Assembly: GCA_028583405.1 (NCBI GenBank)
Contig: CM053256.1
Location: 2,288,424-2,352,423, forward strand
Source of the DNA: Pogonophryne albipinna
Lineage: Eukaryota > Chordata > Actinopteri > Perciformes > Artedidraconidae
Length of the DNA: 64,000 bases
Reading direction: 5' to 3'
Shown in pieces: positions 23,425 through 41,123 of the stretch. Made by a program: the position numbers and the translations under genes. Under the pieces are notes generated by a model. It saw nothing but the letters and a program-made list of their open reading frames with translations. It was not told where the DNA came from and did not search any database. Each line of letters opens with the position of its first letter. The first letter of the stretch is position 1.

Positions 23425-24948
23425 ATGATAACTCCAATAAAAGTAAAGGTTGCAAGTTTCCTGTGCTTTCGACCATTTGAAACATGACATTGCTAGCGGT
23501 AAATAAATAAAAAATCCCTTGTTATAGTGTTTTCAAGCTTCCATTTTCACTTTACATTTTAAATACTCACAAGCTTACATGAGAATTAAAAGGTATTTTA
23601 ATTTGCATGCCATTTTACAGCCTCAAACGTGTGCTTTGTGGCCGTCATTCAGACTGTTCATCCTATACAATACCATAAGGGTTAATGGGGCCAATGTGTA
23701 CCTGGAGATCCACCTGCATAATTTAGCATTCTGTATATTATAATGAATGTAAATAACAAACATGTGGGGATGTGGATGTGTTGAGGCAAAATTATATGGA
23801 TATGTGCTCTCTTCTATCATAGATGTTTGGGTAGTAATGGTTACACTTTGACTTTGTGCTCACTCTAGCACTGTAAAATCTCTTAAAATAGCAAGTTGTT
23901 CCGGATGAACATTTTCTTGTCTTCTGCCGCCTCAGTATGGACTAACACGTAGGGCAAATGCACAGAAATATATTAAAGGTCTCAATACTTTACACTCTCT
24001 AGCTCGCCCTCCCCTCGTACATGGAAACACACACACACACACATTCGCCCACACACAACCACTGGAAAAGACACTCTGGAAAATACTGTTTGCTGATATG
24101 TGGATTGGCATAAGAGCGGAACGCTGAGCATTTCAATCTAAACAGTAAACACTCTTAATTGGATTGTGTCCTTATGTGCTTTGATGTGAATCCTCTAAGG
24201 GCTGTATATTATTAGGCCTAATTGATTTTGATACATATTTACACGAGTTTGGTAAATTAGTCCAAAGCAAAATGTTTCGTCATTAACTCTAATAGGGGAG
24301 AATTATGGGCCACCTTTTGGTTTACACAGCCATTACTGGAACATTGTGTCGTTGCAGTGTCAGAGTTCACTGGTCATTTGGCAGTGCCCTATCTGTGTCA
24401 ACATCCTGTGGAAATAACCATGCGGACCTCCCGCTCATCACAGAGGGGATGATGGGAGCTGAGTGTGGGGCCTTGTTATCACCCTGAGGTTAAGAGGTGG
24501 AGCACCAATCCTCTCTTGCTGATCTCTAACCATCACCTGCCTCAGGAGGTTGTGCGTCAAGTGATTCAACCTCATTCACATGAGATATAGGTCTGCTTTA
24601 GTGTCCCTAGAAATGTCGAAACACCACCATCACCAGCGTTTGTCAGACAGTTTGAATACGGTATGTGTGTTCACAGGAGTGTGCACTGTAGAGTCAAATA
24701 GCATAGTTTATGTCTGCACAATATTAAACCAAACTAATATCAAAAACAATTGCACTATGTCTGCGGTATAAAAGATGCCGGAATATCCCCTCTAAATTGT
24801 GAAAATGTAAAAAGATAAATGCATTGATCTGGTGCAACTTAAGTGGCTAGATAGATATAACTGTGTGCTTTAGTAAACATTTTAATCCTATACTTATATG
24901 ATTGTATCTATAAGCAAATTAATGACTAGGAGTAGGTTGATGTGGGAG
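23425..24948. other. Non-coding stretch, nothing recognised
   Basis: It contains a short (CA)n run near 24028-24042. No exon or element ends were identified. Confidence 0.5.
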
Positions 24949-25105
24949 GGAGGCTGTGGCTCAGTGGATAGTGTGCTGGACTTCAAATCAGGGGGTAGCA
25001 AGTTCAAGTCCCACTGTAGTCAGCATGTCGTTGTGTCCCTGGCAAGACACTTCACCTCAAATTGATAAAAGCATCTAACGCATGACATGTAATGTTAGTC
25101 ATCCC
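24949..25105 (+). mobile_element. tRNA-derived SINE, same family as 38258-38457
   Basis: An A-box-like ggctgtggctcagtggatag is followed by a B-box-like agttcaagtcccactg. The shared tail reads cagcatgtcgttgtgtccct, gacacttcacc and gacatgtaatgt. The promoter boxes and tail match the copy in the upstream repeat at 38258-38457. Confidence 0.8.
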
Positions 25106-27011
25106 ACAGCCGGGACATTCTTACCACTGTTATTTATACTGTAGAGATGTTAAGAAATGAATTGACTGTATTGAATCCAAACATCAAAACACTGAAATAA
25201 CATTTCAAATATTCAATTCCTTAAATCCTCAATAATTGCACAATGGAGATTTAAAATGTGTTTTTCCCAAAGTTATTGTTCAAATATTCATGTCTTTTTT
25301 TTTAATAAATATGTATTTTTGTAAATCTGTTGGATCTCAGAAGTGATTTTAGGTGAACAAAGATATATTGATGGAAACAAACAGCTGGTTATCCGTTAGT
25401 TTGGCGTCACACAAGGCACAGTTCTAGGATATCTTATCTTCTGGTTTTCTTGGCTTTCTTTCAATCAATGTGTTCTCTATTCATTATAGTCCACAGGAAC
25501 GATTTCATGTGGCTACTGTGTACAAGGTATTTAATTTCCTTGGAATATGCTTTTCAATAAAATATAATTATGAGTGCAGTACACAGCCAACTAAAGTGTC
25601 TATTGTAGAGTGTTTCCTTTCATTTCTGATGGTTAGATGGCTTTGTGCCTTTCCGCTTTGTCTTCTTGTCTCAGTCTCATACCAAAAGTTTAAAGATTTA
25701 ATCACTCACTTTTACAGTATCCCTTCAAGCATTGTTTGGTTTTAAATCTGACATTCGCCAAATATTGCTTTTCGCTTTGACACCAAATCCTCCGCCATCT
25801 TGACTGTCAACTCTCTGTAATACTAATCCTGCTAATCTGTGCTGCTGCTGTACAGAGCAAACACCTTTTTCCTTCAGTTTATAATTGTAGCTCCATGTGG
25901 GCAGGTAATGTAATCGATGTTTGTCCTTACACTGTGTAACTTGGGTTAACATCGACTAGCGAGCCTTGTTGGTGGCACTTTTTGGCAGGGGGACACTGTG
26001 ACACTGTGGGAAAATAACATGAGCCCCTTGGCCATGCAGGCATCCACATCCTTGGTTTCACATCACCTGCAATTTAAATTCCATTACTTGCCGTGCCACA
26101 CTTCAAATAAAGCTCGGGCTTATTAATTACCAAAGTATGGGTTCAGGGTAAAGGTGAATGTGCAATTACAGAATTAAAACAAGCCCCCGTTTAGCTTGTC
26201 AGTCCTGACAGAAATAATTTGAGTGAATTATGAAATGCTTCCACTGCTCTCAGCTTCATTGTCTTCTCAGGAAAAAAACTAATCCAATCTCTACTGCTCC
26301 TTTCTCTTCAAAGGTAAAGCAACTAATTGTGCTTTCCTATAATTACTTTTGAACTGTACGTGTTGGTGATAAACAAAAGGAAATAAACACCTCCTGTAAC
26401 TGCTGTACCTGTGCTGCCTAATGCTTTCTGTGTTCCTTGAACCGTTTAATAAAAGAGGTCGAAATTAATGAGATCATTTTAATTTCGGTGTGGTGGTTAT
26501 GGTATTCATGCGGAAATTGTATATCATTATCAGGGTTTTAGGTCTAGTGAATTAGAAGCTGTAATTAGCTGCTCAGGTAAATTAAAGTTGTGATGTTGAC
26601 AATTATGCTAGGATTGCAAAATAGATAACATTCAAATGACACCAAATGATAATACACTTTTTTTTGTTTTGCTTTCTTAAAGGGACATTGCACTGAAACT
26701 GAAATGTCTCTTACCCCTGCTGCCATGTTTTAAATGTGTGCTTTACTAAAATGTAAAAACCTATATGTTTTTTTTTCAAAAAATCCTGCTACAAGCAAGC
26801 ATTTTAAAAAATTGCCTGTAATGACACAATTTTCCAGTGGCTGACCAGATTCACTGGTTGAAGTTGTGTCTCTATGACGACCAGCTGTCTGTAATTAGCA
26901 AATCAAGCCAGAGTGAGGTTGGAGCATCAGAGTGGCTGCAGAGAAGTCAAGAGTGACACGTGTTTGCAGTAATTGCATTGCCGTGAAGTTAATGCTGACA
27001 TAACTGCAGGG
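25106..27011. other. Non-coding stretch before the secreted-protein gene
   Basis: AT-rich, with few recognisable repeats compared with its surroundings. A three-codon upstream frame (ATG CTG ACA TAA) starts at 26992, just before the next gene. Part of 26880-27011 is probably that gene's 5' UTR or promoter. No TATA box was identified. Confidence 0.45.
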
Positions 27012-28033
27012 ATGTGTGTCCTACTGTTGCTGTTCCTCAGGTATTGTAAAACTGAATGTTTCCCGTGTTGAAAGAGAAACAATCATAGCTGTTCAGTGCT
27101 GTTTGTCTTACACTGATTTCTGTTTCTCTGCAGCTCCATTGTGCTTCACTCTGTGTCAGCTGGAGGTGTGTATTGTGCTAAAACAGCCAGAGGTATGTAG
27201 TGCGCTTTGATTAATGTTTGTACTTTTTTTTTTAATCACCCATTAGTGGGTATTTAGATATTTCATAACAAATCGCTCACAGAGAATAAAAAACAGTTTG
27301 TTAATATGTCTGTGTTGCAGCCCGTGCAGCTGCTCTGGGTTTGGATTATCCTGGAGTCCATGGAGGGCCTGATCTCTATAGACCACCTCACCATGGGATG
27401 CACCACAGCATGATGGCGCCCAGACCTCAACCTGAGAATAACAATGATCCTGGATGGGGTGCGACTGAACCTAACATGGCCTCGAACGAAGGTCACCCCA
27501 GGAGTCTACATGGCGCGTACAGGCCGGTTCAAGCTGAATACACCACGGACCAAGTGCTCAGCCTTCCTAGAGAACGGTCATTTATTCACCGCAAGTCAAA
27601 TTTTAAGCAGGTCAAGCATGTTGCCCCTCCAACTCTGGCTGAAGCCCCAGGCCAACCTGACCTTGTGAACAGGGACCCCCGAGGTCGTAACAAGCCGCTC
27701 TCACATGTCTACAATAAGTACGACCTTCTGGTTGACGAGTCCGTCCCAAATAGACATGGCATGTCCCAAAGCAGGGGTCATGGCGCTCACCAGAGGCGTT
27801 TCACTGGATATGGCCTGAGAAGAGAAGTTCCTGTCCTCAGTTCATACGGCATCATGAACAACGGCCACATCAGAGCGACAACTAGCTCAAAACCTGCTGT
27901 TGACAGACGGAAATGGATCAGGTTCCCTGGCCGTCTTCCTCATCCCCTGCACCAACGCCTGAATGTCAAACAGTATTTTCAAGGTAACCCTGTCCTGAGA
28001 CATCTGACGGAAAGCAAAATCAGGCCGAATTAG
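27012..28033 (+). CDS. Unrecognised secreted protein, 266 residues, three exons
   Basis: The modelled coding exons are 27012-27040, 27134-27192 and 27321-28033. Exon 1 ends at gtattg. Exon 2 is bordered by ttctctgcag and gtatgt. Exon 3 follows tgtgttgcag. The codon phases (2, then 1) agree and the joined frame is open to the TAG. Residues 1-19 make a textbook signal peptide (start MCVLLLLFLSS, likely cut after Val-Ser-Ala). The mature part is rich in His, Arg, Pro and Asn, and has one cysteine (residue 24), a His/Met/Pro stretch at about 53-67, and pairs of basic residues at 188-189, 196-197 and 225-227. It has no membrane segment after the signal. I recognise no family. A secreted precursor cut at the basic pairs is possible but inferred. 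A further splice at caag/gtaacc near 27984 cannot be excluded. Confidence 0.65.
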
Positions 28034-31591
<3,558 letters not shown>

Positions 31592-32039
31592 AGTGTCTCA
31601 CTTCCTCGCTTGCCCAAGTACAACCATTCAGAGGTATATAAGCTACAGTAAGGTATATCAATGTATTGAACATGTCAGCATTTTTTTTTATAATAAGAAT
31701 TACAACAAAGAGATGCAAAACAACAAACAACAACAACAAAAAACGTTCAAGGTACAAAAAAAATAATTATTCTCAAATAGTCTCTGTCATGTTCAACAGG
31801 GGCAAGAAGAAGCTTAAAACAGCTTTTCTGGTCCTACCCCCTCTAGCGTACATTTTTCTTGAAAATAAAAGATTAGGTCAGCGTCATGTTCGTCATGTTG
31901 TAAACAAATAATTGTTTTTCTACAAAACATCAAAAAACAGAATTCACTTTTACAATGACAAGGTATGTCTTGGGTTGTCCATGTTGTAATTGTATTCTGT
32001 GTTTTAATCTATACACAAGATGTATTGCACATTATTCCG

Positions 32040-32210
32040 TCCTGGCAAAGGGATCCTTCCTCTGTTGCTCTTTCCAAGGTTTCTTCAATTCCCCCCCCCT
32101 AAATGTTACTCTGGGCGTTTTCCCTTTCCTCAAAGATCTAAGGACAGAGTGTGTCATATGCTGTACACACTGTAAAGCCAAGGCAATTCAAGGTGCTCTA
32201 CAATAGCATT
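32040..32210 (+). repeat. LINE 3' region fragment
   Basis: The phrases ttccaaggtttcttc, gttttccctttcctcaaaga, tctaaggacagagtgtgtc and aggcaattcaaggtgctcta match in order, though diverged, the fragment at 44816-45085. It lacks coding sequence. Confidence 0.5.
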
Positions 32211-32694
32211 AACACTGTAAGAAATTGAAACACAAAAAGTTTAAAAGTTTACAAATCTAATTTTGAAACAGATTGTGCAAATGGTGCAGAATTATTATAA
32301 CACAATATCTATAGGACCTGGAGAAAAGCAGTAAACATATCACTTTTTTTTAGCTATGATTTTACCTCAAACTCAGCTAGACACATTAAGCAAATGTTAT
32401 ATGAAAGAGTCTATGAACCCACTAAATCGTATATGCTAAGGAGTGAACACCTGTTTAATTGATGCTGACACAAAACAATTGATACACATGTGTATGTGCA
32501 TATGGCTGGACACTTTGTACAGCATCCATACACATGTGATTATACCCGCCGTGATAAAAGGAAGATGCACCTTCCACTGTCGCTTCTCAGACATATGGTC
32601 GCTCCATCTCGTTAGTCTTGATGATGTGGGCAGCTAGCACAGAATATATCTGAGCCTTCAGTCTAGACTACAATTTCAGAAAGCTGTGTAAATG

Positions 32695-32830
32695 TATCTA
32701 CAGTACTTTGGTTCAGACTTGTATACAACATTTTTTTGTTTTTTCTGAGTATCAAAAGTACTACTTGATGGATTTCTTTGACATTTGGTACAGATTTTCT
32801 CAGTTGGCCACATGGTCATTTTCTCATAGC
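32695..32830 (+). repeat. Dispersed teleost repeat, copy 3 (fragment)
   Basis: Contains acttgatggatttctttgac followed by atttggtacagatttt and a ctcagttggccac block, matching the first half of the copy at 2238-2745. Short and diverged. Confidence 0.45.
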
Positions 32831-35101
<2,271 letters not shown>

Positions 35102-35510
35102 GTCTTCCAATCTGAAGTGCTCTTAGCCACACTGTTTCATCTGCTGCTATCAGGCTGATGAGAGCCTCTTGTCTTTCTGGGTCTGCTGCAGCTGCTGTTT
35201 GGTGAGTGGAAAGCCTCCATGATGGCTCTCCTTTAACTTCAATTCAAGTGATTTGCTGCTCCTTTCATTTTGAGACTTGTGCCAGATTTAAAAGGTAAAC
35301 TTCACAAAACTTGTTTCTGAGTTACAGGGTAGAGTGTTGCATCCTGATCCATCTTATGGACCGCTCAACTTATTTACATTGAAAACACTTGTTTATCACA
35401 TTATTTGGGCTGCTGGGTATTGAACGTGGGTCATTTATGATCCTTTGTAAGTTCCTGCATAGTAATGCCATTGCCAGTACATTTTTAACAAACATGTATA
35501 TTAGATACAG

Positions 35511-36021
35511 AGGTGGAGAAAGTACTCAGATCTTGTACTTAATTAAAAGTAGAAGTACCAGAGTGTAGGAATGCTCTGTTACAAGTTAAATTCCTGCATT
35601 CGAAATGTTATTCAAGTAAAAGTACAAAAGTATAAGCATCAAAATATACTTAAAGTACCAAAAGTCAAAGTACTCATTATGCGGAATGGACCATTTCAGA
35701 ATAATATATATGATATGTTTTAATTATAATGATTGATGCAATAAAGTGTTCTCAAAGCTGGTAAAGGTGCAGCTAGTTTTAAAGACGTTGTATACTGCAG
35801 GGTAGCTTGTGAATTTACTCCAGGTGGAATTAAAGTCTGATTTAAGAGTTGATATATTTCACATCATTAATCCAAATATGTAAAGTAACTAAAGGTACAG
35901 CATTAAATAAATGTAGTGGAGTAAAAGTACACGATGTACAGCTGAAATGTAATGGGATAGAAGTATAAAAAACTGCCGTACAGTACTTAATTAAATCTAC
36001 TTAGTGACTTTACAACACTGA
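35511..36021. mobile_element. hAT-type non-autonomous element (aaagtact family)
   Basis: The left end agaggtggagaaagtactca and right end ttagtgactttacaacactg resemble the cagtggtggaaagta / ccaccactg ends I recall for a very common fish hAT MITE. The interior is full of aagtaaaagtac-like units, including atgtagtggagtaaaagtac, which is typical of that family. The ends are degraded, so the copy is old. Confidence 0.7.
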
Positions 36022-37984
36022 CTAGATATAGAGCCTCTTCCAATATTTAGGGTTTAAGGAGGAACTCTAAGATAAGACGATCATTTTAAAGTAAAGATAC
36101 TTGGAATTTAAAGCTTAAAAGATAAACAACTTTTTATTTTTGCTGTTTTCAGCTTTATTTTTGATGGAAACAGCCATTCCCTTGGCTTTGTTGTTGTGTC
36201 ATTCTTCCAAATGGTAACAGTGTGGCTATAACGCTGTCGAAAGATTAATGATCTGGTCGTCCATTAAAAAAGAGGATGTGAAACTGATTGCTTTCCTTAT
36301 TTCTAGCCTTTTGGACTTTTACAACTGCTGACACATGCAGTGACTTTTGAGATAGAAGGAACATTTCTAAGATTTCTTTGAATGTTTTGACAACACATGT
36401 TCTTTCTTGATCACTTTTTGTATCCCTGACTTATATCATACTACTTTGTGTCAGAAATAATAGCAAAAAAGGGGAAATAGTGGCCGGTTAGTCAATGTTC
36501 TCTGTCTCAAGGATATTGCCAAATCCTGAAAGTGGGCGTTTTGTAACCCCCGACAGCAACGGGAAAGGAAACATATGGTGGCCATCGCAAAATGTACCTC
36601 AACACATTGTGACATGACTCGCTGGTACAAAACATTAATTCAGATACAATGTTTTTCATGGATAAATGAGGAACCAAATTGGCCAGCTCACCTAAAACGC
36701 CAGTTTATTTCATACTGTCTCGAATCAAATTGTTACTGCTGACACTCCAAACATAATAACATGTCTCTTCTCTCCCTCTCTTTGTCCTCATTGCTTTTTG
36801 TCAGAGACACAGGCAATGATCTATTAGTACTAAGCAGAGTTTCTAAAAAGACAAGCAGGCAAAAACTGAGGCCATTGTCTGCTAAGAAACTGGGAATTTT
36901 CACTTCTCTCACATCCCTTTAACGCAGATTTCAACAAATATTGTGGGCTGAGGAAACGGTTCGTACTGTGATTTTGACTGATAGATACAAACGATTAAAG
37001 TCATCCCTCCTCGTCTATTGGACATAATATTTCTGCCTGAAGGTTGAGAGTTGTTCGAGACCAGAAATACTTGGAAGCAGTACTAAAGGAAATATAATAA
37101 CAAATCATCTTAATTTGTTCTGTTCGCTTAAAAAAAAAAAATCCAAATTGAACTTTCACATCATCAGTTTGTCAGTTAGAAAAAGTACTACTTAATAATA
37201 AAACACAAGTTTGATCGACTGTCATGAAAGAGGGAGTTATAATGATTAAAAACAGAGTTAATTCTCTGTTTAAAAATAATACTTAAAATGTTGGAAGTGA
37301 CATATTTCTCCAGTTATCCTGTCAATTACCTACAACTTATTTGTATAGTCATGTAATGCAATAATTATTTTTTAATTATAATTTTTTCCATAAAAATGTC
37401 GGGAAATAATCAAAAGAATTCCTCAAGACCAGGATTGACATCTTTAAGTTGCTTGTTTTGTTTACTAAAGGTCCAAAATCCAAATTTGTTAAATAAAATA
37501 TATATTTTTAGCATATTATAAACCACATAAATAGCAAAAATCAGCAATAATTTTGCGTTGTCTTGTTGATAAATCACTGAAACAATTTATTGTCTGAACA
37601 AAAAGTAAATCATGTTTTCATGGGTGAAATATATTGTGAAATGTGTTATGAAATGTCTAAAAACCGCAATTGGGAGTCACATGAGCGACTGTTTACGTGA
37701 TAAACCGTCTGTGCGTCTGTGAAGAGTATGTCTAACACGTGAAATCTTTGTTTTGACATGGGATATCTTAACACTATTAGAAATTACTAGATATTTATTT
37801 TGCCAATGTGAAAGTGTTAAATGTAAGAAAACGGTATACTGTCAAAAAAACTAACCGTTTTTTTCTTTCCTCTCACACAGACACAGAAATGCTGTGAAGG
37901 CATGTCTGCGCCTCGTTGGTGTTGCTTTGTGAGCCGGCAATAAGAGTTCATTACATTTCATCATTGAGTGGTTGTTTAATGGTG
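36022..37984. other. Non-coding stretch, nothing recognised
   Basis: AT-rich with an A-run at about 37129-37140. No exons or element ends recognised. Confidence 0.5.
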
Positions 37985-38722
37985 AGTATTTCAAAAACAC
38001 ACTCCTCAAAATTACTGTCATATTCATAACACCTGATCTGGAAAGTTGAGGTCCCAACTAATTCTTGAATTTAAGAAGCAGGTTTTGACTTGAACACATA
38101 TTATGGTCATTTTCAGGCTCATTATTCATGTATTTATTTTCTTTCCTGTGAGTTGTTTATGCTTTAATGTTCAAAAAGCTCTTTCTTTTTACTGCCTGTG
38201 CTGCAGCACCTCTTTTCACCCTCTGTCTGAAACCAGAGCCTAGTCTGCTCTGATTGGGAGGCTGTGGCGCAGTGGGGTCGTGCGTTGGTGTTCTGATCAG
38301 GGGGTCACAGGTTCAAACCCCACTGCAGTCAGCATGTCGTTGTGTCCCTGAGACACTTCACCCCAAATTGCTCCTGTGAGGATTGCCCACAGTATTGAGT
38401 ATGTAAGTCGCTTTGGATAAAAACGTCTAACAAGTAACATGTAATGTAAAAATGTAATGATTGGTTAGCTGGCCAGCTCTGTTTTGATTGGTCAACCGCC
38501 TCTAGTCTATCACGTACAATGTATTTGAGCGTTAGCCAATAGAAGGGGGAGTGTAACATAGTGTTACGAAAGTAAACAAAGGAGTCCAATGGAGGGCAGG
38601 GGGTGTGTGAGGGAAACTCCCTCTGGAGGGAACACAGGGCTTTGCAGACGTTTCACATGCTCTAAAACCTCAATAACACACTGGGAGGGTAAAACCAAAA
38701 AGCAGAATAGGGCCTCTTTAGC
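37985..38722 (-). mobile_element. MITE-like element, reverse copy, split by a SINE
   Basis: The reverse complement matches 44602-45492 over long blocks, for example actcctcaaaattactgtca, ttaagaagcaggttttgact, ctgtgctgcagcacctcttt and gcagaatagggcctctttag. A tRNA-derived SINE (38258-38457) interrupts it. The frame at 38329-38589 is not a gene. Confidence 0.75.
38258..38457 (+). mobile_element. tRNA-derived SINE with 7 bp target duplication
   Basis: The head reads gaggctgtggcgcagtgggg (A-box), with a B-box at caggttcaaaccccac. The tail is shared with 24949-25105 and ends gctttggataaaaacgtcta ... taatgtaaaaatgtaa. It is flanked by tgattgg on both sides (38251-38257 and 38458-38464). The flanking sequence is the element at 37985-38722, so the SINE is the younger insertion. 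Confidence 0.85.
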
Positions 38723-39072
38723 AGAAGTTGGAGAATCACTCCCAACTGCTCAGTGTAAAAGCTCTCATCTTCTGATCATTGTACGTGACCAGCTTTAAAG
38801 TTCATGTCCATAAAGGCTGGTTACCTTCTGACAACTGGCAATTAAAATATTCCTGCTTGTAATACCTGTATCCCTATAATAGAAAAGTATAAAAGGTGAG
38901 ATACAGCATTTGATTTATTCGGTCTGCATAGAATTTCTATTTAAATTTGCAGCAGCTTGAATGTCACATCCTTTGTGTATGTCAGTGTAGCAGGCAGCAC
39001 TTCAGGTGTCTCAACTCCCTGATCGCACCGGAAGCGTCTGCGCAGCGCTGCGACCTCCTCCTGCGTCATAAC

Positions 39073-40143
39073 CAGGCCCGGTTCTACGGGGGTGCATAAG
39101 GGTGCATTGCACCCTCAGTTGAGTCGTTATGCACCCTCATTTGAAAAATTAAAAGTGAAAAAAAAAAAAATGTAAAGTAAAAAAAAAATATTGAAAATGA
39201 AAAATATTACATATATAATAACAGTAATAATAATAATAATAAGAATATAGTTGAAATAAAGTCAATTGTAATTGTGGTTAAATAACATTGTCTGCTGCAT
39301 TTATTTTGTCAATTTAAACGGTAGCCTAAGTAACGTTATTATGTCAGGTGCGCGTGACCTGTTCCGCTGCGCGTTCGTCATCTGCAAGGTGCTTACACAG
39401 CAGTCAATGATGGACATCAGAAAATGGTTAAAACAACCAGCCCTTATCGCCAGCAGTAACACTGCATCTACTGCAGGTAATAACAGTTCAGATCATGGGG
39501 ACATTACGTTATCTGCGGCCACTGTCGTGGACACTAACATCCTCCCGCCCGACTCGCCAGCTTTGCCCGCCTCGCCCACGGAGGCGGAGCAGCCGCAGCC
39601 GTCTTCGTTGCCCCAAACACCGCCACCCCTCGGCGGCCTGCAAGTGCCAGAGCACCTCAGCTAAACAGAACCTGCCCAGATATATTTAAAAAAGTACCCA
39701 ACTCGCCTGTACAGTGGGGTAAGGCGCTCATTTTGCAGCTCATGGTTTCAAAACAGAGATTGGCTGGAATATTCCTGTAAAAAAGATGCCATCTTCTGCT
39801 ATGCATGAAGACATTTCGGTCTTAAAAGGGTAGTGATTTGTAAAATATCCATAAAGAAAAAGTAAATCTGTTGACTTTACAGTTCTGTTTCATATGGATG
39901 TTGAGAGATGTATCCTTAGATCTCTTCATTTTGCTCTCAAAGTGCACCAGATTGATGCTTTTAACTTCAATATTTAAAAACAAATCTTCCCGGGGGAGCA
40001 TGCCCCCGGACCCCCCTAGAGAAGGTGAGGACCCCCTTAGAGGGTGTTAGGTCCACTCCCCACTTCTAAAAATAACACTTTACCACTGCACCCTCTCTAA
40101 TCTCAGATGCATCCTGAGTCATTTTGTTCTGGAACCGGGCCTG
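39073..40143 (+). mobile_element. hAT DNA transposon, 1071 bp, non-autonomous, with perfect 8 bp duplication
   Basis: The element starts caggcccggttctac and ends gttctggaaccgggcctg, inverted ends of about 13 bases. It is flanked by gtcataac on both sides (39065-39072 and 40144-40151), the 8-base duplication expected of hAT elements. The interior holds an A-rich patch, a short coding remnant (39407-39664) and a near-palindromic cccgggggagcatgcccccgg block. It lacks the catalytic transposase region. The target lies inside the GC-rich element at 39018-40832. Confidence 0.9.
39407..39664 (+). pseudogene. N-terminal transposase remnant inside the hAT element
   Basis: An 85-residue frame starts Met-Met-Asp-Ile-Arg-Lys-Trp-Leu-Lys and continues into a Ser/Thr/Pro-rich linker ending at a TAA-type stop. 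A short lysine-rich start followed by a disordered linker resembles the N-terminus of hAT transposases of the TTF/ZMYM-like kind, before the zinc finger. The zinc finger, DDE catalytic residues and dimerisation domain are absent. Assignment rests mainly on its place within the hAT ends. Confidence 0.5.
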
Positions 40144-41123
40144 GTCATAACCCACCAGGCGCGTTTCAAAACGTTGCGGAAGCGGAGCGTTGTGTGTGCA
40201 GCCTCGCAGTTGTTGTTGATTTTGGAATATTTCCTGGACATTTGTACTTCTACAAGTAAGTAGGCTACGTAGTTAAATGGTTTATGTTTGTGTCTGTTTA
40301 AATCGTGTTTATTGTTGTTATTTCCTATTTTGTTGTGTTGTAGACTACAGACACAGTTAATAATAATTGTAATATTCCAGTTATAAACGACATGAATCAA
40401 AGATGTGTTGCTGTATTTTAGTGGTAAACAAATATGCATTCATCATCATAATTATTCTATATATATATATAGAATTTACAGTGCCTGTAAACCGGAGGAG
40501 AACGCTGGCATGTATTCTCCTACTTCAAAGACTATGGGGGTGGGGGGAGGAGAAGGAGCCGGTTTTGGGTGCACCCCCTCAACCAGCAAAGGAGACAACA
40601 AGGTGATTTTCATCACTTCCTGCCTGCGCTGCGCTGCGCCGCGTCAAAAATAGGATTCATCCTATATTTTAGAAATTCCTTGCGGCGAGGAGCTTCTGGG
40701 ACGCTTCGAGCCGCGGCGCGGCGCGGCGCGGCGGGTCTGGTGGAATAGCACCCATTGACTAGAGTGGCCGCGATCGCTAAAAACGCCGCAGCCGCAGCGC
40801 AGACGCTCCTGGTGGGATTAGGGTATGTTGGGAAGCAGGGGATGCGTTCTCTGGCTGACCATTTATATTGAAATATTTTTATATTAAGGAGATCACATCC
40901 TTCCTCACATCCCCCCTGCCCCGCTAAACATTTGTAGCAGCATGTTGATTATGTCTTTTGAACCGACAGACGTTATCGCTCTCTCTACCTTTCCAACGCA
41001 ATGCACCATGTCACTCCGAAATGAGAATCAATTCAAATGCTGTCTTGGAAAGCCATGAAAGTTTGCAATTTAGGAGTAACTGTAATGCATTTCATTTTTG
41101 GCTGCCTAACAGGTCTTATCATC

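Larger units (their letters stand above)
39018..40832. mobile_element. Third copy of the GC-rich inverted-repeat family, split by a hAT element
   Basis: The outer ends caccggaagcgtctgcgc (left) and gcgcagacgctcctggtg (right) are inverted. The interior right of the hAT repeats blocks of 9288-10608: ggacatttgtacttctacaa, gtaagtaggctacgtag, aaaaataggattcatcc and tggaatagcacccattgact with agagtggccgc. It has no transposase. Confidence 0.75.

Noticed and set aside
24949..25105. Possible tRNA gene (A and B boxes)
   Set aside because: No cloverleaf could be formed, and the tail and a second copy at 38258-38457 show it is a SINE.
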